Shown one piece after another: positions 25,941 to 36,312 of a DNA stretch of 64,000 nt. Positions within the stretch are counted from its first letter, which is position 1. Each line of letters opens with the position of its first letter. Made by a program: the position numbers and the translations under genes. The stretch spans positions 40,040,730-40,104,729 of the forward strand of contig NC_091160.1 of the NCBI RefSeq assembly GCF_040958095.1, written 5' to 3'. The notes beneath the pieces are model-generated. The model had not been told where the DNA came from. It saw nothing but the letters and a program-made list of their open reading frames with translations, and ran no database searches. Origin of the DNA: Procambarus clarkii (lineage: Eukaryota > Arthropoda > Malacostraca > Decapoda > Cambaridae).

Positions 25941-28900
25941 TACTAGTCCGGGTACTTGAACTATGCCATGTACCACCAAAGATACAACCATAAAGTACAG
26001 GACAAGAAAAAATTATTAATGGGTAACTTCCAACCCCAATCATAAGAAAGATATCCTTCAAGCAAACTATACATAGACATCTAATAGTTATTAATCTTTT
26101 CCACAGACTTTTCATAACAACGTGTGTTTTAAAGAATTGGGTGTAATCAAATACATAATAGATTTATATTACTCATATACAGGCATGTTCTTAATCATTT
26201 GTATATACCCACATATCCACACCACAACACATCATATCCATTCAGTACTTGCAAACAAACTAAAAAGTTTTACCTAATGTTTTCTGCATTTTGACTGTCA
26301 ACTCGTCTCTTAACTAATCCATCCTATTCCATTGGACAATGGAATTGTCCAATCCATACAAAATGAAATGTATTAGTAAAAATTAAAGAACGGTAATATT
26401 GATACTTCATGTATCAGCTGTGACAGGTTATTTGGGTTCTTGGATTCAAACGTTTCTGGTTAGGAAAAAAAAAAGTTGAATTTTTTTATGGGGGTGGCAA
26501 ATTAAGAGAACAAGAAGCTTTGTCATCTAATTTATACTCTTTATTATATCTCTCCTATCTATATGCAGTGAAGTTACTGTAGTATCTACTATGAAGGTAC
26601 TGTACTGTTGAAATTCGGAATTATATTTTATAGTCATACTCGCACGTCACTTCTCATTCAATACACACACACACACATTTTAAATCACATTTTTTCTTTG
26701 AAGCAACTGTTCAATTCTTTTTTTTTTAATTGTCTCATATGATGAATAATACTTTGCAACTATGAAACATATTGTCACAAATCCTATTTTTTGGTTACAC
26801 TTTATTTCAGTACTGTATTACTTCCTTGCTTTTGCTGCCATCTTACTTCACTTTCCACTTTTATGTTTCCTTAAATATCCAACCAAATGAGAACGATGCA
26901 CCCTCCTGACTTACATTCTGTGACTGTGTGAGACAGTGGCTCCACACCCACCAATGGCTCCACACCCAACAAAGGGTCAACATACACACACTTCCAGTCT
27001 CTGTACTTGGAGTCCACACATTGTACTCTTATTGGGGGACTGCCCTAGAAACACAAACCGTAACTGTCTCTATTTTCCGCTTGTTACAACTTGTAATAAA
27101 GTTGTTACATCTTGGCTTAACATGTTTGTGACGTATTAGAATGTTGTTACAACTTGCTATATTGGTTGTTATAACTGATTAGGAGGTGTTAAAACTTGTT
27201 CGAACGTTGTACCAACGTCGTAGTTTCGGTGTGTGTTTGGTGGGTGTAACCTAAAAAAAACCATGATTAACAATTACAATGTTTACTCTACTCTTCACCA
27301 CTACAGTATTTACGGTTCACCAAATCAATATTATCATAATTTGTACTAAAATCCCTTCAAATTTTATATATACTGTACCAGCTTTGACCCATCCATGTAT
27401 ACAATAACGCCTGTAGATGTCTTTATAAATACTTTACATACTGCAGCATTTACAATTTTTATAGATTCTTTTGGTAATGGTTTGTGCATTCTTGTATGGA
27501 TAATCCAAGATATTTTTTATTCCATTCCTTTAAGCTGCTTTTCACTTACCTAAATTTTAATTAATACAGTATCAAGAAACTTTCTTAAATTTGTCAAATG
27601 AAGATCTGATCTTTCAAGTAATGAAAATCTAAACATTTTCCTTTTGCTAGGTATTTCTGACATAATTTGCCCATTTATGAACTAAATATCTGACAAATTG
27701 ACTTAAAAGCTTAACAATAAAAATGCCCATAAGAGAAAACTAGCGACTACATTTGTGAAGCACAGTGTGCACTGCACACCTGACAAGAACTGACCACACT
27801 AGTAACGGTCTGAGTAAGTTGCAGGATCATCTTTGAGTGTTTTAAATCAATACAAAAATATAGAGGGATGGTGGGAGGAGGTATGCAGTGGAGGATGTAA
27901 AATGCTTAATGTCACTACAAGGGAGCCCTGAGAATGCCTCCATAATGTGACTGACCAGCTGAAGACTGCACAGTAAACAATGTTCACTGCACACTTTAGT
28001 AGATACGACGTATCATAGTAGATACGACAAAATATATACTGTATAGATTACTGTTTACTCTTCCCTAGTGCACTCGTCTCACTCCTTTTTCCAGTTCTTG
28101 GTGTTCAACTTTCTAACCAACCAAGTTACATCAAGGCAATATATTGCAACCATAAATATCTCCAGTACTATAGTATTTTAGGAACAGGCTCTTTCAGCTC
28201 TCTTCCTCTCCAGATAAATCTTTTCATCATCAAAGCTTAGAGCACTCTCTATGTCCACTGAGTTCTTCCATCAAAATTCACAACACTCTTTAAGTGTACC
28301 TTCCATTTCTCATTATTATAAACTCACATATCATAACCAATCAGATGTACATCTGTTAATCTCGGCTGCATATTTTCTTTAATCACAACATTGAAAAACC
28401 CATCGAAGAACATCTATAATTCTATCATACTTCTCAATTCTCAATCATTTTTAAGAATGACTAATGCCAATCAAATATACAAAACATCAAAACAAATTTT
28501 GCTATTCTGGTTAACTGCAATATGAACATAAATAAGCTAGAGCATTCTCTTCCAGGGTTATACTGTACATTAAACTCCAACAATTCTAAGCAAGCCAACA
28601 GTTTACTTATATGTACATCTTGTTATGCTGAGGAGAATACGAGTTTGTATGAGTACGGAGATGAAGCTTGTTCATATGTAGGCAAAATATTATGCATACA
28701 GTAAATAATCAGTTAAACATTATCTTATTTAGAATCATTTAACTAACTCCCCAGCCCTGCCTTTCCTCCACCTCAAAACATGCAACCCATCAACTTACAT
28801 AATGTAATGAGGTAATACGTGATGAGGATAATTCTATATATACTATAAAAAGCAGTCTCTTGCCCCAGCACTTCTGACAGCCAACCTTTCAATTCATTCT

Positions 28901-29025
28901 GGCTTCCATATTTTTCTCATCTTACACACCTAGACTTACTAGAGAAAGTAAAAAAATACACATGTGAAATTATAAACTAATGAGAATCTAGGTAAATGAA
29001 TGAAATGTTAAAGTCAAGGTGTGAA

Positions 29026-29304
29026 TTATTCACTGCCATCCCCCTCCTCCCTCTCTCGCTGTATGTCTCCAACATCACTCGTCTCTGGCTTGTTATCAGG
29101 ATAAACATTGTATTTGTCACTTCTTCCCGACACCCGCTGGACTGGGTACTTCACAGCATTTTTCTTCATTTTGTCTTTGACAGCTGCAGGTAGGTCAATG
29201 TGGCACTGTTCAGCGAGGTCCACTAAGTAGATCAACACGTCACTCAATTCCTCTCCAACTCGCACTTTCTCTTGCGCCGTGAAATCTGGCAGGCCTCTCG
29301 TTAC
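29026..29304 (-). CDS. DCTPP1: DCTPP1 exon 3 (stop)
   Basis: 279 bases after a GATATTTAG acceptor. It encodes VTRGLPDFTAQEKVRVGEEL, then SDVLIYLVDLA and an acidic tail, with a TAA stop at 29026-29028. Confidence 0.95.
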   Translation of the reverse strand, partial: VTRGLPDFTAQEKVRVGEELSDVLIYLVDLAEQCHIDLPAAVKDKMKKNAVKYPVQRVSGRSDKYNVYPDNKPETSDVGDIQREREEGDGSE

Positions 29305-32300
29305 CTAAATATCAGAGCATAAGATGACTACAATGTACCTTATAAAGCACAATTTTTATCTTCTAAATTATTATTATCTGTAGTCTTGAAGTTGACAATA
29401 ATACTTAAGTTACATGATGAGCACCTTTCTGAGCAAATCTGCTGCTCCCTAAATTAAGACTAACTGTGTATAAAAGACCAGGTAATGTAGATAGGCAGGA
29501 TGACATATTGTCGCAACCGCAACCATAAGAAACCTTTCAAACAGTTCCTGAAGGGTCATTAAGGTCCTTGGGAATCACTGAAGCATAATCGACACAACCC
29601 TGAATGACCGGCATCGATTCAAACGTAAAACTCAAAGTCTTACAGAACCTACACCCTTTGTTTGAATACTTACACCGACTGCCACCAGCAAGCAGCATCA
29701 TACACTCCTCCATCCAAAAATGATATGTAAATTTGTTACAGAAACATTATGCACAATGGTGTAGATTCACAAGCTTGATAATATATATTTTTTTCAACTC
29801 TTCTGTAAAATTTGTTTCTCCTAGTTATTGACTCGTGTTCTTTAAACAAAGTACAGCTTGTAGCGAGTAAACCTATACTCGCCCCATTATCTCATCATTT
29901 TAATGGCATAACTAATTACACAAGCTATAATCCTATCCCTATTTACAGGTAACGGTTTTTCCACCCTCCTATCTTACTGTGAGGTGTAGTAACCGTATAT
30001 AAGCCAGCGATTTGAGAATAGCAAACAAGTACAATCTCCAGTCAAGAATGTAGTGCTCGGCGTGGGCAGTTCTAATCGACCCAAGACGCTACAGCATTGA
30101 CACAGAGCAGACAGCAGACTACGACCGCATCCAGCTACAACGCTCTCGCTTCCCGAGTTCAGACACTCGCAATTCCCAATCGAGCTGCCACGCTCTCCTG
30201 CATAGAGCTCCACGACTCCGGCCTCACTCAGCTCTCTGCTCTGCTCCAGGCTTCGTCTCAATGTCTACGACACTGCTGTATCCAGGACTACTAAATAAAT
30301 ATGAAATTCACTAAACACTGTGTATCTAATCAACCCAACAACGTAACATAACTGAACGTTACAAGCTTATTACAGGCTACTTGCAGGTGACAGCCAGTGT
30401 GTACATGTATTTATTTACATTTTTATGGGCCATGATACTACAGAAATATACTCTGAATAATGGCTTTTTGGTTGTATTTTCTCTAAAAGTAAATTACGCT
30501 TATTAATATAGCAACTTTTCTGTATTTTGATGACATTCTATGGTTTAGAAACACAGTCAGCCTGGTATTGAATAGGTAGGGGCATTTTGTTTCTATTATA
30601 GAATAGGTCATATGAATATTTTATTAAGAAACTGTAATAGCAGGTATGAAATTACCATGAATTTTTATTAAACAATAATAAAACTAGAAAACAAATATTT
30701 GTTTTTGAGCCCTAACTCTATATTTGACAGGAACTTGGTATCACACATAAAAGAGGTAAGGGAATGCTGTTGAATATCACAGTACAGTATATGGCCATGT
30801 TCTTCAATATATAGTGCAGTTATTTTTCTTCTAGGATAAAAAAATCACAGCCAAAGTGTGAGTAGCAATATACATTGCAGTATACACAACATGCAAAAGA
30901 ATCATAACTTCCCTCCTGTTAGTGGTAGAGTACTATATAAATGGAATTTAGTCCACCATAAATACTAGTAGCAACACATTTAAACAGTTCAATGTTTATG
31001 TAAAGCACTGATAAATCACAAGAGTTCCAGTGCCAGGCCACGACTTAGACCTCATAAAATCAATAATAACTCTCTAACTCCTTACTCAAATATCACAAAT
31101 TATTGTACAGTATAAGATTAATTTCCTTATATTTATAATAAAATTTCAGATTGCTAGAATAAGAAAATAGAGAGCACTTATAAAGCGTAAAAGCATAAGG
31201 CATGAAGCGCGTCTTACCTCACCCCGCCACTGGAAGAGCTCAGACAGCTCCCCGACTTCCCCTACAAGCGCCAGCAGAACATTACGTGGAGGATGGAACT
31301 GTGACCAATTACGCTCCTCACAAAACTTATGTTGGTCAGAACGAATGTCTTCCAAGCTGAGATCAGATGAGAATCTAGAGAAAAATATATTGCATGAAAA
31401 AAGGAAATATTTTACACAATAAAGCATTCACAAGTGAAATTAACTCGGAATGAACAAATGAACATTACATGACAAAATTTAGAAAAAATTATAAACATAT
31501 GCAGCATCATTCAGCACCTTATTCCCCATACACATTATGGTGTTCATTTTTAGAGTTACTGTACCAGAATTCCTAGTTAAAAATCACTGAAAATGTTGCA
31601 GTTGAAGTGAGAAATTTGTTAAAAAGAAAGAAATTGGTACTTGAAGAGCATCATTTCCTTCAGTGTTTGTCTACATCTGTGCTGGAAACATACACATTAT
31701 ACAGAATTGTTCTACTGCACTATGAATCTCTGAAGGTTCACCTGAACTCATTATCCAGGCTGTTGGAGGCCGTTCCATTTACTGCACTGTGCGTCATACT
31801 TGGTGTGAGAGTGAGGCTTCTACAATGAATAGCAATCTGAAATTAAACAAAATATCCGTAAGTGTTTGCAATACTGCAACAACACAAAATGTTAATTTAA
31901 CATTGTACAAAGAGCCCCACAAACAATTTTCCGCAAAAGTCCCAACAAATGGATAGAGATTCATCGACAGGTTCATTGGCACAGGTTTCCATTATTAAAA
32001 ACGTTAGGGGGACTGTAAGAATATGACAGTACAGTGTATTGAATATTACAGCATTTTAAAGCTTCAGTATTCATGAACTCATAAATTGTACAAGGTACTG
32101 TACATCCACTGCACAGCAATGACAGAACACGCTCTGAAATGAACAGATGTAAAAACCCACACAAAATATTTGTACATGTAATGTACACTTAAATGTAAAT
32201 TTGTAATTCTCATCAAAACAACAAGTTACACTGTACCACATCCCTCACCATTGCTAAAACCACAAACAAAAGCTTTTCAGTTTATGATGTGTCACGAGCA

Positions 32301-34026
32301 AAGACCAAAGCATAATTGAGGTTCTAATGATGTTCTCTCTGAATATTAGATTAAGCTCAATTCCTTTTACACCATTAACAAATACTCTATTAAGCATGTG
32401 TACATACTGGTACACCCATCAATATACTCCCACAAACAATCACACAAAGTACACCATATATATGAACCACAACATCAGGTATAAGTACAGTGGAACCCCC
32501 CATTATCTGAACCTCTATTTTCTGGATTTAAGATTTATCAAAATATAAATATTTGGGGGGAGAGGGGGTAACACCTCTATCTGTGAAGTGTCAGCGGGAT
32601 TTGGCATAGGAAGACCCTTATCTTAAATAATGTCAAAATTTCTTTGGTTTCCCACATATAGTATATATAAGTATTAGTGTATTAAAAAATTTTGCTTCTC
32701 ATTTTTTTATTTGATAATCTGGATTTTCAGTCAATCAACCATCTGAAGGTACCTACTGGTACTATTACGGGGCAGTGAGGTTTAGCTCTTTATGTCCTGA
32801 TTACTAGCCTTCTTGTGTTATAATTCAACTACTGTATGCTAGCATTTTAATTCTTTATTGATTCTGATATTGATAAAGTTTTGGACAGAAGTGATTTCCA
32901 CAACTTCCATACACTTCAACTCATTTGCATGTCCAGTTTCCATTTATGTTCTCTCGTTCTACTTCCTCTCACTTTAAAGAGGTTGTCCGTGTTCACCTTG
33001 TCAATTCCCCTCAGTATCTTGTACAGTATATTACAATCATATTCCCCTCAGTATCTTGTACAGTATATTACAATCATATTCCCCTCAGTATCTTGTATAT
33101 TGCAATCATGTCCCCACCATTTCTTTTCTCATTCATGATTGTGAAATCTAGTTCCCTTTACCTTTTCTCATAGTTATGGCACTAGTCTTGTTGCAAACCT
33201 TTATACTTTTACAATTTTGGTTTTATGCTTCACAAGGTGTGGATTCCAGGCCAGTGCTGCATATTCCAATATTGTGAAAATATTCAGGATCACACTGCAT
33301 AAAAATAGCAAGCTGGTAAGCACAAGCAGAAGAAAGAGGTTTGACATGATCGCTACTGCACGTACACAATAAAATTGATTAGAAGGAATGTTAACAGTTT
33401 TGGCAATGAAGTATTCGATATGGTCTCCTTCAGGTGTGAGGGACACACATGAGACACTAGCACCAGAGGTGTGAGGGACACACACACGAGGCACTAGCAC
33501 CAGAGGTGTGAGGGACACACACCAGCACCAGAGGTGTGAGGGACACACACACCAGCACCAGAGGTGTGAGGGACACACACGAGGCACCAGCACCAGAAGT
33601 GTGAGGGACACACACACCAGCACCAGAGGTGTGAGGGACACACACGAGGCACCAGCACCAGAGGTGTGAGGGACACACACGAGGCACCAGCACCAGAGGT
33701 GTGAGGGACACACACGAGGCACCAGCACCAGAGGTGTGAGGGACACACACGAGGCACCAGCACCAGAGGTGTGAGTGAAGGAAGCACACGAGAGGCCCGA
33801 CACACTACCCCGCGGAGAGCAGAAAGCTCCCTGTAGGGCCGCCTGCCAACACCCTCAATAATCAACAGTACATCATATACATGAGGTAACAGTGGAGCAG
33901 GTTGTTGCCCCGGGAGGTGTGTGAGGCACCCCAGGCACCCCAGGCACTCCAGGCACCCCAGGCAGCAGCAGGAGCAGCACCCAAGACTCACCCCAGAGTG
34001 GCGCTGTGGACCTCTTGTGTTGACAT
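29026..34026 (-). CDS. DCTPP1: dCTP pyrophosphatase 1 (three exons, join of 33992-34026, 31218-31374, 29026-29304)
   Basis: All-alpha NTP pyrophosphatase of the MazG-like group. The family hydrolyses dCTP and modified dCTPs to dCMP and pyrophosphate, cleaning the nucleotide pool. Three exons join in frame at GT/AG sites into 156 residues (human protein about 170). The start MSTQEVHSATLG precedes FSSDLSLEDIR. Family motifs are ERNWSQFHPPRN (substrate loop), LLALVGEVGELSELFQW (the ExxE metal motif) and VGEELSDVLIYLVDLA (the ExxD metal motif). A helix DLPAAVKDKMKKN and basic YPVQ follow. The tail after about residue 120 is acidic and poorly conserved, ending GDGSE. The ATG at 34024-34026 is chosen because it is in frame, just before a good donor, and gives the expected short N-terminus. 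A solo LTR sits in the second intron. Confidence 0.94.
29305..31217 (-). other. DCTPP1 intron 2 with solo LTR
   Basis: Apart from the LTR at 29859-30363 I see no repeat or gene in this AT-rich intron. Confidence 0.7.
29855..30367 (+). mobile_element. Solo LTR of a retrotransposon
   Basis: A 505-bp block (29859-30363) begins TGTAGCGAGTAAACC and ends GAACGTTACA, so its ends are the inverted TGTA/TACA. AGCT flanks both sides (29855-29858, 30364-30367). Inside are a TATA box, TATATAAG (29996-30003), and an AATAAA signal (30294-30299), in the correct order for an LTR on the plus strand. No internal retroviral genes are present. It is GC-richer than its AT-rich surroundings. The superfamily (Gypsy or BEL) cannot be told from the LTR alone. 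Confidence 0.82.
31218..31374 (-). CDS. DCTPP1: DCTPP1 exon 2
   Basis: 157 bases between TTTTTCTCTAG and GAG|GTAAGA. It encodes FSSDLSLEDIR through ELFQWRGE, including the first metal-binding motif EVGELSE. Confidence 0.95.
32486..32760. mobile_element. Truncated pogo/Tigger-like element end
   Basis: TA followed by CAGTGGAACCCCCCATTATC resembles the terminal repeat of pogo-like MITEs. A clear opposite end is not visible; the TAATCTGGATTTTC segment near 32714 may belong to it. Confidence 0.4.
32860..33275 (-). mobile_element. CR1-like LINE fragment
   Basis: The minus strand contains NILEYAALAWNPHLVKHKTK (cf. ILEYASPAWSPYLVKHKTK near 54140-54190) followed by the segment that reads CDMIAIYKILRGIDKVNT in related copies. 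The stretch CCCCTCAGTATCTTGTACAG is tandemly tripled at 33008-33100. Confidence 0.85.
33435..33780 (+). repeat. 35-bp minisatellite with shorter variants
   Basis: The unit GAGGTGTGAGGGACACACAC GAGGCACCAGCACCA is repeated about 10 times; some copies lack the GAGGCAC block. The minus strand reads as Cys/Pro-rich by repetition only. Confidence 0.93.
33992..34026 (-). CDS. DCTPP1: DCTPP1 exon 1 (start)
   Basis: 35 coding bases: ATG TCA ACA CAA GAG GTC ... CTG GG, then a GTGAGT donor. GG joins A of exon 2 to make Gly. Met is at 34024-34026. Confidence 0.85.
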
Positions 34027-34499
34027 CAGCTGATCCTCTACCCGCTCCACTGGGATTTTAAGTCTCCGCTTGAGCGCTATCCTCTCCCTAACTGATTTTA
34101 ATTGTTCTGTATAAATTATATTACCTGATATTGCCCGTGGAATTTCATTATTAATTTTCACTTTGCGTCACACGTGTCATACTGTATACATAATTAAGGG
34201 GCTTGATGGGTCACATTATAAAATTCCATTTTTGTTAGGGATATGCAGCCTGTCTACATTTCACAAAGTTTATTTATCTAAATTTACTTGAGGGTCACTA
34301 TCTCTCTAGTGGCCTCGACGAGGACAGGTAGCCGGCGGCTCGTCGAAGGTCCTCCTATTTGCCCTGGTGATTTTTTCAAACTGGATTTTCAACTTCAGCA
34401 GTTTATTTGGTGTTATACGGCTTCGGCGGGTTAGCGGTTCCATGGGTTAGTTAACCTTAGTTGGTTTAGTTAATTTATTAGGCACCTCATACCCATCCT
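34027..34499. other. Upstream region of DCTPP1
   Basis: It should hold the DCTPP1 promoter and 5' UTR. No TATA box or CpG island is obvious; the region is mostly unique-looking. Confidence 0.4.
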
Positions 34500-34627
34500 G
34501 CAAGCAGTAATGGAAAGGGTTACAAAGGTACACAATGGGCTCAGGGGAATCACAAAATTCATTTAGCTAAGCAAGTTACAGTCTTGATGAGCTAGTTACA
34601 AAATTCAGTGCACATCGTCACATCGAA

Positions 34628-34719
34628 AATGGGCTGGGGGGGTAGAAATAGCCTAAGCTACTCTATCCCTTTGAGATGTATTTATTGCTTATCTCAATAA
34701 ACATACTTGACAATGGGCT
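34628..34719 (+). mobile_element. 5'-truncated LINE tail with target duplication
   Basis: A 76-bp insert (34636-34711) begins GGGGGGGTAGAAATAGCC and ends CTCAATAAACATACTTGAC. It is flanked by AATGGGCT at 34628-34635 and 34712-34719. It matches the tail at 38706-38790. Confidence 0.8.
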
Positions 34720-34779
34720 CGAGACCAACCACAAGTTCAGTCTCTAAATTAGGCAACTGACATGTGTAGAGCTAGTGTC

Positions 34780-36105
34780 ACAATTCATATGTTTATCCTG
34801 CACACCAATTATAATCTTGTGGGTGAAAAAGTATCTCCTGTTTTCTGTCCTGCATTGTGGCTTATTGAGCTTGAAACAGTTGATCTTCGTTTGCTATATC
34901 TGACCGTTTGAAGAAGTTGTCTGGATCAACCATCCAGACATCCGGGATGGAACATCCTCCAAGTTCTTCAGTATTTTAAAAGTTTCTACGAGATCCGCCC
35001 TGTAATGTATGGTTTACAGTGTTGTTACCCTTGTGGCCCTTAACCGTTCCTGGTATGGGAGTTGACAATTAATTCTGGAATGATTTGAGCGCCTATTGCT
35101 GAACTTGCTGTGCAAGTTCAACTGTGCTATGCTATGAATTTGCTATGCAAGTGCAACACCAGGTTGAACAACACTCCACCACTATTCAAGTTCAGAAGCT
35201 ATCTCTTTCTGAAGATGAGGTCTCCATGCTTGGATACAATAAGCCAAGTAAGCACCAGAGATTTATACAGTTGAGTAACTATACCTTTTTTCCATGAAAT
35301 CAAAGTTACTTGAACTTGAAACTTGAAATTGCCCATAGATCTGGTAAGCAGGGGCTGGAAGAATCGGACAATGATGCAGAAAGCTTGAGCGAGGAACTGG
35401 AGTCTCAGGCGCAGAGAGGTGGTAAAGATCGGTGGCCCAACCACCGCGGATTTGAACTTGGCTTGATTTCTGTAATGCTGAGTGGGGTGTTCTTGGCAGT
35501 GCCCACACAGGGGCTGGGCTCGAAAGCAGCTGGCAGTGGATGGTACTTCATTCGCTGGTCTTCTGGCTTCTGTGCTCTTCTGGTATTTTTCAGCAAGCTT
35601 GGATCGTTGGATGTCTGAATATTTCTAGGATTTGTTTTTTGATATGTTTATATGTTGTTTACTGCCACTCTCACTTGTTGTGCAACTGTCAATGATTGGT
35701 GGATTCTGACTCCAAGGTCATTTTCTTCATCAATCTGTCGCAAGGTAATGTTGTTGATCCGGTAGTTGTGATGTGGGATGTTATGCCCCACCTGCAAAGC
35801 CTTAAATTTTTCGATATTTAAAAGCATTTGTCAATCATCCGATCACTTGTGGAGTTCATGTACCAAGGCCTCTTTGTAAGGCCTTAATATAATTTCCACT
35901 ACCTACTTTACCATAAATTATCTAAAAGTAATCTGTAAATTTGATGATGTGTTTAGTAATATTCTCATGTGTGTCACTGATGTATATGACAAAAAGGGTT
36001 GGCCCAAAAATGGACCCCTGTGGTACCCCAGTCACAACATTTCTCCAGTTAGATTCATTCTTGTTTAGGAGGACATTTTGCCTCACTATCATCTGACGAA
36101 GCCAC
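34780..36105 (-). mobile_element. Decayed LINE reverse transcriptase
   Basis: The minus strand near 36070-35940 reads RQNVLLNKNESNWRNVV, TGVPQGSIFGPTLFVIYISD, ITKHIIKF. That is RT motif 4 and the start of the catalytic region. Left of it come segments of the RT thumb and C-terminus with stops and frameshifts. It is a different LINE subfamily from that at 53.6 kb. Confidence 0.8.
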
Positions 36106-36107
36106 TA

Positions 36108-36258
36108 GGAAGTACTGGTAGCCACTAGGTACTGGTAGCCACTATGTAATGGTAGCCACTAGGCTACCCTAGTGGTAGCCACAAGGTAGTACTGGTAGTC
36201 ACTAGTACTGGTAGCCACTAGGCTACCGTAGTGGTAGCCACTAGGTAGTACTGGTAGC
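36108..36258 (+). repeat. Minisatellite of GTAGCCACTAGG units
   Basis: Irregular repeats of ACTGGTAGCCACTAGG with variants. The array continues at 38791-38845, so the LINE at 36259-38790 was inserted into it. Confidence 0.9.
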
Positions 36259-36312
36259 GAGTGCGGTCTGCTGCATGATGCGAGGAGGACGTGTTGCTCC
36301 GCATCTTCGTGT

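Larger units (their letters stand above)
21331..29025. other. Intergenic region without a supported gene
   Basis: No exon-like reading with splice sites was found. Visible structures are an inverted repeat at 23105-23235, a 27-bp minisatellite (24470-24690), a 25-bp repeat (25785-25940) and a patch of TTGTTACAACTTG motifs (27075-27220). The rest is AT-rich DNA without recognised content. Confidence 0.55.
31375..33991 (-). other. DCTPP1 intron 1 with repeats
   Basis: It holds a truncated pogo-like end (from 32486), an antisense CR1-like LINE fragment (32860-33275) and a 35-bp minisatellite (33435-33780). It ends in a short (AGGCACCCC)n stretch near 33923-33965. Confidence 0.65.
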
